The notes under the pieces are model-generated. The model did not search any database and was not told the origin of the DNA. It was given only the letters and a program-made list of their open reading frames with translations. From Virgibacillus ihumii (GTDB taxonomy: Bacteria; Bacillota; Bacilli; Bacillales; Amphibacillaceae), in the NCBI RefSeq assembly GCF_902726655.1, contig NZ_CACVAN010000001.1, forward strand, positions 1,054,001 through 1,118,000: DNA of 64,000 nt, given 5' to 3'. Position 1 is the stretch's first letter. Each line of letters starts with the position of its first letter. The translations under genes and the position numbers were made by a program. Positions 9,710-20,135 of the stretch are shown here, in pieces.

Positions 9710-9861
9710 GTTCTTACATAAATAGTATCATATTCCTTCATTAAAAGGGGAACAGATTTACAAATTATTGAATTCAAATTCAGTGATTTCTTGGTAGAAA
9801 TTATTCCAACATGACTGGTTTAGCTATTAATGCTTTTATTGTTCTTTCTATTTGCATCATA

Positions 9862-9917
9862 GTGCGGTTGATACTTCGCTCGTGTGGTTGATGTTTTGCT
9901 CATACGGTCGATGTTTC
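9862..9917. repeat. 20-bp tandem repeat array, left part
   Basis: Two complete 20-bp units and a third of 16 bp, with the core GCGGTTGATGTTTCGCTC and variants. The third unit stops at ATGTTTC, exactly where the IS begins. The same repeat resumes beyond the IS at 11320. The 9710-9861 stretch before it shows nothing I can identify. Confidence 0.9.
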
Positions 9918-9983
9918 AGTCAAGTCCTTATCTATGTGTAAAAGTCCAATACAAGTTTTCAACCTTATGATGGTATTTATGTG

Positions 9984-10025
9984 AATTTGATGTGGTGGGA
10001 AGGGCCCTTCCCACCACATCAAATT
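9984..10025. repeat. 42-bp perfect palindrome inside the IS
   Basis: Two 21-base arms meet with no spacer at GGG|CCC; the left arm contains GATGTGGTGGGAAGGG. It begins about 20 bases below the transposase stop codon. There is no T-tract on either side, so it is not a standard terminator, though such a structure would probably block transcription or act as an mRNA 3' hairpin. Confidence 0.95.
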
Positions 10026-10045
10026 TTCGCGCGCTGGAATCCTCT

Positions 10046-11218
10046 TCAACTTTTGTTTCGAATAAACCTTTTTTTATTCTTTTGTTGCCCTTCATAATCC
10101 ATTAGTACTGCGCCAATTAGACGGAAGGCGGATTGTGTATTCGGAAATATACGAATGACTCTTTCCCGCCTTCTAACTTCTTCATTTAGGCGTTCCAATG
10201 AATTCGTGCTGCGTATGAATGTATGATATTTCTCTTCTTCATTGAGATACTGAATGGCATCATCGAAGCCTTCTTCCAATGTCTTAAGTGCTTGATTTAG
10301 CTTTGGATCTTCTTCGTAACGCGTGACGAACTCCTCCTTGAAGTTTCTTGCGTCATCTGGTGTAACGGCTTTAAAAATCCGTTTTAACCCCGTGATTACC
10401 TCTGACATACCCTTCTTTGGCAGTTGATCCACAATATTTCGTTTAAAATGAACGGTGCAGCGTTGCCATGAGGTTCCGAGGAATTCCTCCTGTATTGCTT
10501 TTTTGAGCCCTTTATGGGCATCTGAAATCATAAGTCTTGGTGAATGCAGCCCCCGGCCTTTCAGCTCTTTTAAAAAGCTTTTCCAAGCTTCGTAACTTTC
10601 GGTATGGTCAACCTTTAATCCGAGCACTTCCCGTTGGTTATCCTCGCTTATCGCTGTCGCAATGTAGACAGCTTTGGATACAACCTTACGATGCTCGCGA
10701 ACTTTGATATACATGGCATCTACAAAAATGTACGGATAATAGGTGTTTGCCAAATTTCGATTCGCCCATTTATTGACGATAGGGTCTAGTTTCTCTGTAA
10801 GCGATGATACAAAGGACTTGGATACGCTCTCTCCACACAATTCTTCTACTACATTTCGAACCTTGCGTGTGGAGACCCCGTTCACCACCATTTCAAGCAG
10901 GGCAAGAACGAAAGCCTGGTCACAGCGTTGATACTTTTCAAAAATACTTGGTGAAAACTCACCGCTGCGAGTCCGTGGAACCCGTAACTTGATCTTTCCA
11001 ATACTCATCAAATATTCTCTTTCATAATAGCCGTTTCGATAATCACGTGAACTACCAGTACGGGCGTATGGCGGAACGTCCAAAAATTCATCCCGTTCCT
11101 TTTCCATATACTCATTCAGAATTAATACAGCTGTTGATTTATAGATAGCGTTCATATTGGAGTTCATAATCTCATCTTTTAACTTGTCCATGTTTAGGTT
11201 AAAATGTAGTTGGGTCAT
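10046..11218 (-). CDS. IS256-family transposase
   Basis: A 390-residue Mutator/IS256-type DDE transposase, the usual family length. Recognisable motifs are RNGYYERE near the N-terminus, VPRTRSGEFSPSIFEKYQR, SKSFVSSLTEKLDPIVN, the catalytic regions around YPYIFVDAMYIKV and LMISDAHKGLKKAIQEEF, and the C-terminal STNSLERLNEEVRRRERVIR. The frame is intact, so the element may still be active. AAGGAGG lies upstream of two adjacent ATG codons (11221 and 11218); I chose the second because it gives the typical MTQLHF start. Confidence 0.95.
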   Translation of the reverse strand: MTQLHFNLNMDKLKDEIMNSNMNAIYKSTAVLILNEYMEKERDEFLDVPPYARTGSSRDYRNGYYEREYLMSIGKIKLRVPRTRSGEFSPSIFEKYQRCDQAFVLALLEMVVNGVSTRKVRNVVEELCGESVSKSFVSSLTEKLDPIVNKWANRNLANTYYPYIFVDAMYIKVREHRKVVSKAVYIATAISEDNQREVLGLKVDHTESYEAWKSFLKELKGRGLHSPRLMISDAHKGLKKAIQEEFLGTSWQRCTVHFKRNIVDQLPKKGMSEVITGLKRIFKAVTPDDARNFKEEFVTRYEEDPKLNQALKTLEEGFDDAIQYLNEEEKYHTFIRSTNSLERLNEEVRRRERVIRIFPNTQSAFRLIGAVLMDYEGQQKNKKRFIRNKS

Positions 11219-11319
11219 CATTAATTCCTCCTTATGTTTTTGTGGTTGAAAACATTGTATCATAGGAATTAATATGGCCCTTTCTTATTTCGCTTTTACA
11301 CAATTATACGGACTTAACC

Positions 11320-11510
11320 ATGTTTCCCTCTTGCGGTTGATGTTTCGCTCATACGGTCGATGTTTCCCTCTTGCGGTTGATGTTTCGCTCATACGGTCGA
11401 TGTTTCCCTCTTGCGGTTGATGTTTCACTCATACGGTCGATGTTCCGCTCGTGCGGTTGATGTTTCGCTCATACGGTTGATGTTTCGCTCATACGATCGA
11501 TGTTTGAATC
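11320..11510. repeat. 20-bp tandem repeat array, right part
   Basis: An 11-base remnant and nine full 20-bp units starting at 11331. Units alternate between TTGCGGTTGATGTTTCGCTC and ATACGGTCGATGTTTCCCTC, so a 40-bp super-period is visible; the last units drift. There are no unique spacers, so it is not a CRISPR, and a 20-base period cannot encode an in-frame peptide repeat. Removing the IS and one ATGTTTC joins both parts into about 12 units. Confidence 0.95.
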
Positions 11511-11540
11511 TATATCATTAATGTTATGTCCTTACGCATT

Positions 11541-11568
11541 TAAAAAACCCCGCCAAACCGACGGGGCT
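11541..11568 (-). terminator. Rho-independent terminator of rpsU-yqeY
   Basis: AGCCCCG pairs with CGGGG(T) around a nine-base loop and runs into TTTTTT on the minus strand, directly below the yqeY stop codon. Confidence 0.92.
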
Positions 11569-11580
11569 TTCATAAGCATA

Positions 11581-12027
11581 TTAGTTTAAATGTTTTTGAA
11601 CCAATTTGTTAATTTGTGAACCATCAGCTTTACCTTTAACCTTAGGCATGATTGCACTCATAACTTTTCCCATATCTTTTTTGGAAGTGGCATTCACTTC
11701 CTGAATCGTAGTCTGAACTACAGCCTCCAGCTCACTTTCGGAAAGCTGTTGAGGCATATATTCTTGTAAAATATTGATTTCAATTTCAAGTTTTTTAACA
11801 AGATCATCTCGCCCAGCTGATTTAAATTCCTGGAGGGAATCCTTCCTTTGTTTCAATTCTCTCGATAGAACTGTCAATTCTTCATCTTCGGAAAGATCTT
11901 TGTTACCAAGTTTAATCGATTCATTTTGCAGCGAAGCCTTGACCATCCGGATAACAGTTAACTTTTCCTTATCCTTGTTCTTCATGGCCTGCTTCATGTC
12001 TTGGTTCAGCTGTTCCAATAATGTCAT
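11581..12027 (-). CDS. yqeY: GatB/YqeY domain-containing protein
   Basis: A 148-residue protein of the GatB/YqeY family, related to the tRNA-binding tail domain of the GatB amidotransferase subunit; its cellular role is not established. The sequence [20 protein letters not shown] opens the family domain, and the C-terminal region ([22 protein letters not shown]) is typical. I chose the ATG at 12027, with GAAGGTG upstream, matching the B. subtilis length; an in-frame upstream ATG would run into rpsU. It follows rpsU by 16 bases and ends at a strong terminator. Confidence 0.93.
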   Translation of the reverse strand: MTLLEQLNQDMKQAMKNKDKEKLTVIRMVKASLQNESIKLGNKDLSEDEELTVLSRELKQRKDSLQEFKSAGRDDLVKKLEIEINILQEYMPQQLSESELEAVVQTTIQEVNATSKKDMGKVMSAIMPKVKGKADGSQINKLVQKHLN

Positions 12028-12043
12028 GCTCTTGCACCTTCTT

Positions 12044-12220
12044 TTAATATCTGCGCTTTCTGGCATTTTCAGATTTCTTCTTGCGTCTTACACTTGGCTT
12101 TTCATAGTGTTCACGCTTACGGTATTCCTGAAGTGTACCGCTTTTTGAAACGCTGCGCTTGAAGCGGCGAAGAGCATCCTCGAGAGACTCGTTTTTACGA
12201 ACGCGAGTTGAATTTGACAT
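12044..12220 (-). CDS. rpsU: 30S ribosomal protein S21
   Basis: S21 is a small basic protein near the 16S rRNA 3' end that aids initiation; in B. subtilis its level affects motility and biofilm formation. The 58-residue product reads [19 protein letters not shown] and ends in a lysine and arginine-rich tail. The start is the ATG at 12220, after a GGAGGGA site. It is the first gene of the rpsU-yqeY unit with a near-consensus promoter upstream. Confidence 0.98.
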   Translation of the reverse strand: MSNSTRVRKNESLEDALRRFKRSVSKSGTLQEYRKREHYEKPSVRRKKKSENARKRRY

Positions 12221-12289
12221 GCTAATTTCCCTCCCTCCGAAGCAAAAACAAAAATATACAAACATGCAAATCATTACATGTTATTAATA

Positions 12290-12318
12290 ATTATAATATA
12301 ACCCTATTTGCAGGTCAA
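12290..12318 (-). promoter_or_regulatory. SigA promoter of rpsU-yqeY
   Basis: TTGACC (12318-12313) and TATAAT (12295-12290) are separated by 17 bases on the minus strand, about 70 bases above the rpsU start. A near-perfect housekeeping promoter. Confidence 0.8.
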
Positions 12319-12332
12319 CTTATAATTTCAAA

Positions 12333-13004
12333 TCAATAATCCGCTTCACCTTTATTACCAGCAAGAATGTCCACTCCGGCACTTGCCCCGATTCTGGTTG
12401 CACCAGCATCAATCATTGCCTTTGTATCCTCGAGAGAGCGAACGCCACCGGATGCTTTCACACCGATGTTAGGGCCTACAGTTTCACGCATCAATTTGAC
12501 ATCTTCTACTGTTGCACCGCCGCCGGAAAACCCGGTGGACGTTTTGACAAAATCTGCTCCAGCCTGCTTTGCAAGTTTACAGGCAAGCACTTTTTCGGCT
12601 TTCGTCAAGAGGGAAGTTTCAATAATAACTTTTGTCAGGGCAACACTGCCAGCAGCTTCCACGACAGTTTTTATATCAGCGAGTACCACATCCTCATTGC
12701 CAGACTTGAGTTCACCGACATTAATAACCATGTCCACTTCTGTTGCACCGTCCTGGATAGCCCGCTTGGTTTCAAACCCTTTCACGGCAGTAGCGGTTGC
12801 CCCAAGTGGAAATCCGATAACTGTACAAACCTTAACATCCGTTTCTTGTAATTTTTCATAACAATACGGAACCCAATACGGGTTTACACAGACAGAAGCA
12901 AATCCGTGTGTTTTTGCCTCACTAATTATCTGGTCAATCTTTTCCCCTTTTGTATCAGGTTTTAATTGTGTATGATCAATATATTTTGCCAAATCCATAG
13001 TCAT
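12333..13004 (-). CDS. deoC: Deoxyribose-phosphate aldolase
   Basis: DeoC splits 2-deoxyribose-5-phosphate into glyceraldehyde-3-phosphate and acetaldehyde in deoxynucleoside catabolism. The 223-residue TIM-barrel sequence has the Schiff-base lysine at about K154 in DFVKTSTGF, the early [10 protein letters not shown] motif and VKASGGVRS near residue 193. AAAGGAAG precedes the ATG at 13004; a second ATG two codons later is also possible. No deoR, pdp or nupC neighbour is present. The B. subtilis equivalent position holds yqeW, so deoC here is a lineage-specific placement. Confidence 0.96.
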   Translation of the reverse strand: MTMDLAKYIDHTQLKPDTKGEKIDQIISEAKTHGFASVCVNPYWVPYCYEKLQETDVKVCTVIGFPLGATATAVKGFETKRAIQDGATEVDMVINVGELKSGNEDVVLADIKTVVEAAGSVALTKVIIETSLLTKAEKVLACKLAKQAGADFVKTSTGFSGGGATVEDVKLMRETVGPNIGVKASGGVRSLEDTKAMIDAGATRIGASAGVDILAGNKGEADY

Positions 13005-13076
13005 TAACGATTTCTTCCTTTCATTTAAGTTGTACGTACCTCCGAAATAATCATAGCATGATACAACACAAAAATA

Positions 13077-13098
13077 AATCCCGGAACGATCCGGGATT
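13077..13098 (-). terminator. Terminator of the hrcA-to-mtaB operon
   Basis: AATCCCGG and CCGGGATT form a stem beginning at the mtaB stop codon and followed on the minus strand by TATTTTTG. Confidence 0.8.
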
Positions 13099-14449
13099 AT
13101 TGAGCAGCTTCAAAATTCCTGTTGGTCGCGTTATCCATAACACGCACAAAAGTTCCTTCATTATATGGATAACCGGACTTGGTAATTTTAACACGGACAA
13201 TTTTTCCGATCATATCCTGCGAACCATTAAACCGTACCTTCAAATAGTTGTCCGTATAGCCGACAAGCGTGTTTTGGTCATCTTCAGATGCATGTTCTTC
13301 CGGTATAACTTCAAGCACCTCGTTCTCATACGATGCTGCATATTCTTTGGCAAGCTGATTGGACAGCTCAATCATTTGATTGACCCGTTCATTCTTTACA
13401 TCTACATCCACCTGGTTCTCCATTCTGGCTGCAGGAGTACCGGTACGTCTGGAAAATGGAAAAACATGCAACTCAGAATAGCCAATATCTTTTATAAAAT
13501 TACACGTTTCCTTAAACTCTTCATCCGTTTCCCCCGGAAAACCGACAATGACATCCGATGTTACAGCCAATCCCGGCAGTGCTTTGCGAATTTTATTGAC
13601 CTTTTGTTTATAAAAGTCACTCGAATATTTCCTGCGCATTCTGGAAAGGACAGAGTCAGAACCGGACTGAAGCGGAATGTGCAGGTGGCGTACAATTTTT
13701 TTCGACTTGTCCAGCACTTCGATAACCTCATCCGTAATCTGGCTGGCTTCAATCGATGAAATACGGATCCGTTTTAATCCATCCACCTTTGTTTCCAGTT
13801 CTTTGAGAAGTTTTGCGAAATTATAGTCTTTCATATCTTCCCCGTAACCGGCAGTATGAATACCGGTCAGCACAATTTCTTTATACCCTGCATCAACAAG
13901 ACTTTGCGCCTGTGTTATGACATTTTCAGGCTGTCTGGAACGCAGCAAACCCCGGGACCAAGGAATAATACAAAATGTGCAAAAGTTGTTGCAGCCTTCC
14001 TGAATCTTCAACGATGCCCGCGTACGGTCAGTAAATTCTGGCACATCCATCTCTTCAAAGACACGATTTTTCATGATATTGGACACACCGTTAATCGGTT
14101 CACGGGTCTTTTTATGTTCTTCAATGTAATCAAGCATTTTCTTTCTGTTCTGAGTTCCGACAATGATATCCACACCGGGGATTTCCATAATCTCACCCGG
14201 TGATGTCTGTGCATAACACCCCGTTACACAAATAATGGAATCGGGGTTTTTACGGATTGCCCTGCGGATGACTTGCCGGCTTTTTTTATCACCGGTGTTG
14301 GTTACCGTACAGGTATTGATAACATAAACGTCTGACTGTCGGTCAAAGTCCACCCGTTCATATCCATTATCTTTAAACATATTCCAGATTCCTTCTGTTT
14401 CATAATGATTCACTTTACACCCTAATGTATGAAAGGCAACAGTTGTCAT
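13097..14449 (-). CDS. mtaB: tRNA (N6-threonylcarbamoyladenosine-37) methylthiotransferase MtaB
   Basis: MtaB adds a methylthio group to t6A at position 37 of ANN-decoding tRNAs, making ms2t6A. The 450 residues carry the N-terminal UPF0004 domain with cluster cysteines C11, C47 and probably C78, the radical SAM motif at C153, C157 and C160 (CNNFCTFC), and a C-terminal TRAM-like region. The ATG at 14449 overlaps the rsmE stop as TGATG after GAGGTG and gives the conserved [17 protein letters not shown] start. It is the last gene of the dnaK operon, as yqeV is in B. subtilis. Confidence 0.96.
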   Translation of the reverse strand: MTTVAFHTLGCKVNHYETEGIWNMFKDNGYERVDFDRQSDVYVINTCTVTNTGDKKSRQVIRRAIRKNPDSIICVTGCYAQTSPGEIMEIPGVDIIVGTQNRKKMLDYIEEHKKTREPINGVSNIMKNRVFEEMDVPEFTDRTRASLKIQEGCNNFCTFCIIPWSRGLLRSRQPENVITQAQSLVDAGYKEIVLTGIHTAGYGEDMKDYNFAKLLKELETKVDGLKRIRISSIEASQITDEVIEVLDKSKKIVRHLHIPLQSGSDSVLSRMRRKYSSDFYKQKVNKIRKALPGLAVTSDVIVGFPGETDEEFKETCNFIKDIGYSELHVFPFSRRTGTPAARMENQVDVDVKNERVNQMIELSNQLAKEYAASYENEVLEVIPEEHASEDDQNTLVGYTDNYLKVRFNGSQDMIGKIVRVKITKSGYPYNEGTFVRVMDNATNRNFEAAQ

Positions 14450-15207
14450 CATGTACACCTCAATTCTTCTAAGTGATAGGAAATGCTTGCCAATACATAT
14501 AAGCCTGCTGTTTCCGCCCGTAGTATTCGTGGGCCAAGACTGATTGGCGAAAAATTATGTTTCGTTAAAAAAGCTGCCTCTTTTTCAGAAATTCCGCCTT
14601 CCGGACCGATATAAACTAATAATTTACATCCCTCTTTTAGATTACTGATCACACTTCCAAGCGAATTGCCTGGAGCGCCCTTCGCTTGTTCCTCATATGC
14701 AAAGAGTTTAACATCGTATTCATCAAAAGAAGCTGCCATCTTCTCAATCGTCGATACCTGCATGATATCAGGTATGATATTTCGATGACTTTGCTCGCTT
14801 GCCTCTTTAACAATCTTCCGGAACCTGCCTAATTTCTTTTCCAGCTTTTTTTCGTTCCACACAGCAACCGATCGCTCTGACTGAACTGGTATAAAAGCCT
14901 TTGCTCCAAGTTCTGTACCTTTCTGCAACACAAGTTCAAATTTATCACTCTTCGGAATCCCCTGGGCAATCGTAACGTCAACTGGCAATTCTGCAGATTC
15001 ATTCAGCCACCCGTCGATACTTGTCCGAACCTCGGCAGGACTGGTGGAAATAATCCGGCATGTTGCTGCACTTCCATCCGGATGATTGCATATTATGTGA
15101 TTTCCTTCCTGACTGCGCATTACACGATGAATATGATGAGCATCATCATCCAATATCAAAACCTTATTATTCTGCCAGTTCTCTGCAGGAACAAAATAGC
15201 GTTGCAA
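14449..15207 (-). CDS. rsmE: 16S rRNA (uracil-1498-N3)-methyltransferase RsmE
   Basis: RsmE methylates U1498 of 16S rRNA in the decoding region of the 30S subunit. The sequence shows the N-terminal PUA-like part and the C-terminal SPOUT trefoil-knot methyltransferase, with GPEGGISEKEAAFL and LGPRILRAETAGLY binding S-adenosylmethionine. Residue alignment with the family start MQRYF points to the TTG at 15207; an in-frame GTG four codons earlier cannot be excluded. Length is 252 residues. It lies between prmA and mtaB within the dnaK operon. Confidence 0.94.
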   Translation of the reverse strand: MQRYFVPAENWQNNKVLILDDDAHHIHRVMRSQEGNHIICNHPDGSAATCRIISTSPAEVRTSIDGWLNESAELPVDVTIAQGIPKSDKFELVLQKGTELGAKAFIPVQSERSVAVWNEKKLEKKLGRFRKIVKEASEQSHRNIIPDIMQVSTIEKMAASFDEYDVKLFAYEEQAKGAPGNSLGSVISNLKEGCKLLVYIGPEGGISEKEAAFLTKHNFSPISLGPRILRAETAGLYVLASISYHLEELRCT

Positions 15208-15226
15208 TATCAGCACCACGTTTCAA

Positions 15227-16165
15227 CTAAATCTTCTTGGCAACGATGGCCACCCAATCTTCCATTTCATTTACTTCCAAAATCCTGAATCCGTTTTTTT
15301 CTAGGTCATCCATCACCAACTGTTTCTTGGCCTGGATAATTCCTGAAGTAATAAAAATACCACCAGGACGGAGGTTATTCCACGCATCCGCGGTAAACCT
15401 GACAATAATTTCGGCCAGTATATTAGAAACTATTACATCGGCTTCCATATCAATATGATCCAGCAAATTATTCTGGCTGACATGAATAAACTTATCCGTA
15501 TTGTTCAGTTTGGAATTAATTGATGTGCTCTTAACTGCAACATCATCCAGGTCATAAGCGTAAACTTCGCGTGCACCGAGTAAGGCTGATGCAATACTGA
15601 GCACTCCGGAACCACACCCAACATCAATCACCAAATCATCAGCATGAATATATTGTTCGATTGCTTGAATGCTTAATACTGTTGTAGGGTGCGTACCTGT
15701 TCCAAATGCCATTCCAGGATCAAGTTCAATAATCAGTTCATCACTTGAAACGGGTTCATATTCTTCCCAGGTCGGAATAATAGTAGTCTTTTTAGAAATT
15801 TTAACAGGCTTATAATATTTTTTCCAAGCTGTTGCCCATTCTTCTTCACGAATTTCACTCAACGTAATCTGATTTCTGCCAAGATCAATATCATACAGCA
15901 TCAGATTATTGATTGCCTGCTTAATTTCATCGACGGTTTCGCCCAGAAAACTGTTGACCGGTAAATACGCTTTAATATAAACGCCTTCTTCCGGATATTC
16001 GTCTTCATTCAGCTCATACACTTCGCCAAATTTCGTTTCATGTTCCTTTGTAAGATCTGCTGGATCCTCTATGACAACTCCACTGGCGCCTGTTTCATGA
16101 AGAATGTTGGAAATTGGTTCAATCGCTTCATTTGTAGAATGAATACATATTTCAGACCATTTCAT
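15227..16165 (-). CDS. prmA: Ribosomal protein L11 methyltransferase
   Basis: PrmA trimethylates lysines and the N-terminus of ribosomal protein L11. The 312-residue product has an N-terminal substrate-recognition region and a Rossmann methyltransferase domain whose SAM-binding motif reads [17 protein letters not shown] at about 177-193. The ATG at 16165 begins MKWSEICIH, like B. subtilis PrmA; an in-frame GTG three codons upstream is less likely. It is downstream of dnaJ, with only a hairpin between them. Confidence 0.96.
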   Translation of the reverse strand: MKWSEICIHSTNEAIEPISNILHETGASGVVIEDPADLTKEHETKFGEVYELNEDEYPEEGVYIKAYLPVNSFLGETVDEIKQAINNLMLYDIDLGRNQITLSEIREEEWATAWKKYYKPVKISKKTTIIPTWEEYEPVSSDELIIELDPGMAFGTGTHPTTVLSIQAIEQYIHADDLVIDVGCGSGVLSIASALLGAREVYAYDLDDVAVKSTSINSKLNNTDKFIHVSQNNLLDHIDMEADVIVSNILAEIIVRFTADAWNNLRPGGIFITSGIIQAKKQLVMDDLEKNGFRILEVNEMEDWVAIVAKKI

Positions 16166-16207
16166 GTTATTCACTCATTTCCTGATAAAGTAGGTTCGTT
16201 TATGTAC

Positions 16208-16229
16208 ACGGTGTTACACAAAACACCGT
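16208..16229 (-). other. Intercistronic hairpin below dnaJ
   Basis: ACGGTGTT and AACACCGT form an eight-base stem directly after the dnaJ stop codon, with no T-tract. It may protect the upstream mRNA end or lower expression of prmA and later genes; no direct evidence. Confidence 0.5.
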
Positions 16230-16230
16230 T

Positions 16231-17352
16231 TTAGTTCTTAAATGCATTTTTGAACTTTTGAAAGAATGAACCGCCTTGCTCATCTGTAGCTTCATTGCCG
16301 CCAATTTCATTAAACTCGCGAATCAATTCCTTTTGATGATCACTCAGTTTGCTCGGTGTTACAACCCTTACCTGCACATGCTGATCACCATGCCCGTAAC
16401 CGCGAACATTTGGCGCACCTTTTCCTTTCAAGCGGAATGTTTTTCCGGTCTGTGTTCCTGCAGGTATCTTCAGCATAACTTTCCCATGTACAGTCGGCAC
16501 TTCCATTTCATCACCAAGTGCTGCCTGTGCAAATGTTATCGGCAGTTCGCAATGAATATGATCGCCTTCGCGCCGGAAAAATTCATGCGGCTGCACCTGA
16601 ATGACAACGAATAAGTCACCAGGAGGACCTCCATTCACGCCTGCTTCACCTTTTCCGGAAACTCTAATTTGATGTCCTTCGTCAATTCCTGCAGGGATGG
16701 AAATATGAATTTCTTTATTTTTAGTCACTTTACCATTTCCGCCACAAGTACTGCATTTTTCAGGAATAATTTTACCTGAACCATTACAATGATGACAAAC
16801 GCGCCGGTTAACAACCTTGCCAAAAGGTGTACTCTGCTCCATGTTCAATTGTCCTGATCCGCCGCAGTGTGAACAAGTTTTTGTTTTTGTTCCTGGTTTG
16901 GCACCTGAACCATTACAGGTATCACAGTTTTCTTCTTTCGGTATCTTTACATCGGTCTCTTTTCCAAAAATAGCCTCTTCAAAACCAAGCGTCATGGAAT
17001 ACTGCAGATCAGCACCTTGCTGTGGAGCGTTTGGATCACGTCTGCGTCCACCGCCAAAGAACATATCGAAAATATCGCCAAATCCGCCGAAGTCCTGTGT
17101 ACCTCCGCCAAATCCGCCGAAACCTTGACCCTGTGCACCTGCATGACCAAATTGATCGTACTGGGCACGTTTTTGCTCATTACTTAGAACTTCATAGGCC
17201 TCTTTTGCCTCTTTAAATTTATCGGACGCATTTTCCTCTTCGCTTACATCCGGGTGATATTTTCTGGCCAGTTTCCGGTAGGCCTTTTTTATTTCATCTT
17301 TTGAAGCACCTTTTTCAACTCCAAGCACTTCATAATAATCTCGCTTACTCAC
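16231..17352 (-). CDS. dnaJ: Chaperone protein DnaJ
   Basis: The co-chaperone that delivers clients to DnaK and stimulates its ATPase. The 373 residues have all class I domains: the J domain with HPD at about 33-35, a glycine and phenylalanine-rich linker (about 75-105), four CxxCxGxG zinc motifs (about 140-210) and the C-terminal substrate-binding domains. The start is a GTG at 17352 giving [11 protein letters not shown], with GGAGAG ten bases upstream. It follows dnaK after a gap containing a terminator-like hairpin. Confidence 0.97.
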   Translation of the reverse strand: MSKRDYYEVLGVEKGASKDEIKKAYRKLARKYHPDVSEEENASDKFKEAKEAYEVLSNEQKRAQYDQFGHAGAQGQGFGGFGGGTQDFGGFGDIFDMFFGGGRRRDPNAPQQGADLQYSMTLGFEEAIFGKETDVKIPKEENCDTCNGSGAKPGTKTKTCSHCGGSGQLNMEQSTPFGKVVNRRVCHHCNGSGKIIPEKCSTCGGNGKVTKNKEIHISIPAGIDEGHQIRVSGKGEAGVNGGPPGDLFVVIQVQPHEFFRREGDHIHCELPITFAQAALGDEMEVPTVHGKVMLKIPAGTQTGKTFRLKGKGAPNVRGYGHGDQHVQVRVVTPSKLSDHQKELIREFNEIGGNEATDEQGGSFFQKFKNAFKN

Positions 17353-17467
17353 TTGAAAATCACTCTCCCGATACACTATTGCATAAAATTCATCATACCA
17401 TTATATGATGCCCGGTGGCAAACAAACACTGATTCACCTGGTTGTACTATAAAAAAACAGTCATCAG

Positions 17468-17504
17468 AAAAAAAGTCAAAGCCAAGAGATTCCTGACTTT
17501 GACT
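17468..17504 (-). terminator. Terminator or attenuator between dnaK and dnaJ
   Basis: AGTCAAAG and CTTTGACT form an eight-base stem around a 15-base loop, followed by TTTTTTT on the minus strand. It sits inside the operon, so it probably sets partial termination and a higher dnaK than dnaJ level, or there is an unseen promoter for dnaJ. Confidence 0.75.
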
Positions 17505-17528
17505 ATTTTTTAAAAATGGATGCTATCC

Positions 17529-19388
<1,860 letters not shown>

Positions 19389-19396
19389 CTATCCAA

Positions 19397-20002
19397 TTAC
19401 TTATTTACTTTAACCATTGCAGGTCGAATCACTTTGTCTTTCAGCATATAGCCTTTCTGCAATTCTTCTGCAACCATATTTGATTCCATTTCTTCATCTT
19501 CCACTTGCATGACAGCATGGTGAAGATTTGGGTCAAACTCTTTGCCTACACATTCGATTTCCTCAATGTCATTAGCCTTTAACGCATCCTTAATTTGACG
19601 ATAAACCATTGAAATGCCATCAACGAAATTTTCAGCAGCATCCGTAACCTCAACCTGCAATGCCCGCTCAAAGTTATCCATAGCCGGCAATAACTCGGTT
19701 GCCAGTGCCTCTGCTTTATATTTTCGTTCCGCTTCTTTTTCTTTTTGGGAACGTTTTTTGAAGTTATCAAATTCAGCCTGTGTTCTCAACATACGCTGAT
19801 AGAATTCATCCTTATCCTGTTTCAGCTTGCTGATTTCAGCTTTCAGATCTTCCATCTCACTTTCATCCGATCCAAGTTGTTGCTGCAGGTCATCCTGTCC
19901 CTGTTCCGGATTATCAATTACTTCAGTAGCTTCGGCTGTTTCTGGTGCCTCAGTTTCTTCAGCCTCATTACTGTTAACCGTTTTTTCCTTGTTTTCATCC
20001 AT
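19397..20002 (-). CDS. grpE: Nucleotide exchange factor GrpE
   Basis: GrpE releases ADP from DnaK. The 201-residue product has a long acidic, probably disordered N-terminus (about 1-50), a coiled coil for dimerisation (about 52-100) and the C-terminal beta domain with DPNLHHAVMQV and GYMLKDKVIRPAMVKV. The ATG at 20002 follows AGGAGG. The highly acidic first 50 residues agree with a protein adapted to salt, though acidic GrpE tails are common in general. Confidence 0.97.
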   Translation of the reverse strand: MDENKEKTVNSNEAEETEAPETAEATEVIDNPEQGQDDLQQQLGSDESEMEDLKAEISKLKQDKDEFYQRMLRTQAEFDNFKKRSQKEKEAERKYKAEALATELLPAMDNFERALQVEVTDAAENFVDGISMVYRQIKDALKANDIEEIECVGKEFDPNLHHAVMQVEDEEMESNMVAEELQKGYMLKDKVIRPAMVKVNK

Positions 20003-20087
20003 TTTTAGCCACCTCCTGCATAACCCAATTTCCATAATAGACTATATCATAAACACTATAATCCATTAAATTTATACACATGAAGAA

Positions 20088-20109
20088 TTGATGGGAAAAG
20101 TCCCACCAA
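20088..20109 (-). other. Hairpin between hrcA and grpE
   Basis: TTGGTGGGA and TCCCATCAA form a nine-base stem with one G-T pair and no T-tract. In B. subtilis the dnaK operon mRNA is described as processed between hrcA and grpE, so this hairpin could mark or protect the processed end; that is inference. Confidence 0.45.
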
Positions 20110-20135
20110 ATCGATGTACCCTTTTATTAGAAGTT

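Larger units (their letters stand above)
9918..11319. mobile_element. IS256-family insertion sequence
   Basis: A complete element of about 1,402 bp with one transposase gene. The ends are imperfect inverted repeats: 19 of 23 bases match between 9922-9944 and the complement of 11293-11315, including the shared GTGTAAAAG. The 7 bases ATGTTTC lie directly outside both ends (9911-9917 and 11320-11326) and probably are the target duplication; IS256 elements usually make 8-9 bp, so one base may have changed. The insertion splits a 20-bp tandem array and interrupts no gene. Confidence 0.88.

Noticed and set aside
11320..11510. CRISPR array
   Set aside because: The 20-bp units are contiguous with no unique spacers and no cas genes are near.
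13058..13759. 233-codon open frame on the plus strand opposite mtaB
   Set aside because: Shadow of the mtaB coding sequence; composition and lack of a start signal argue against a gene.
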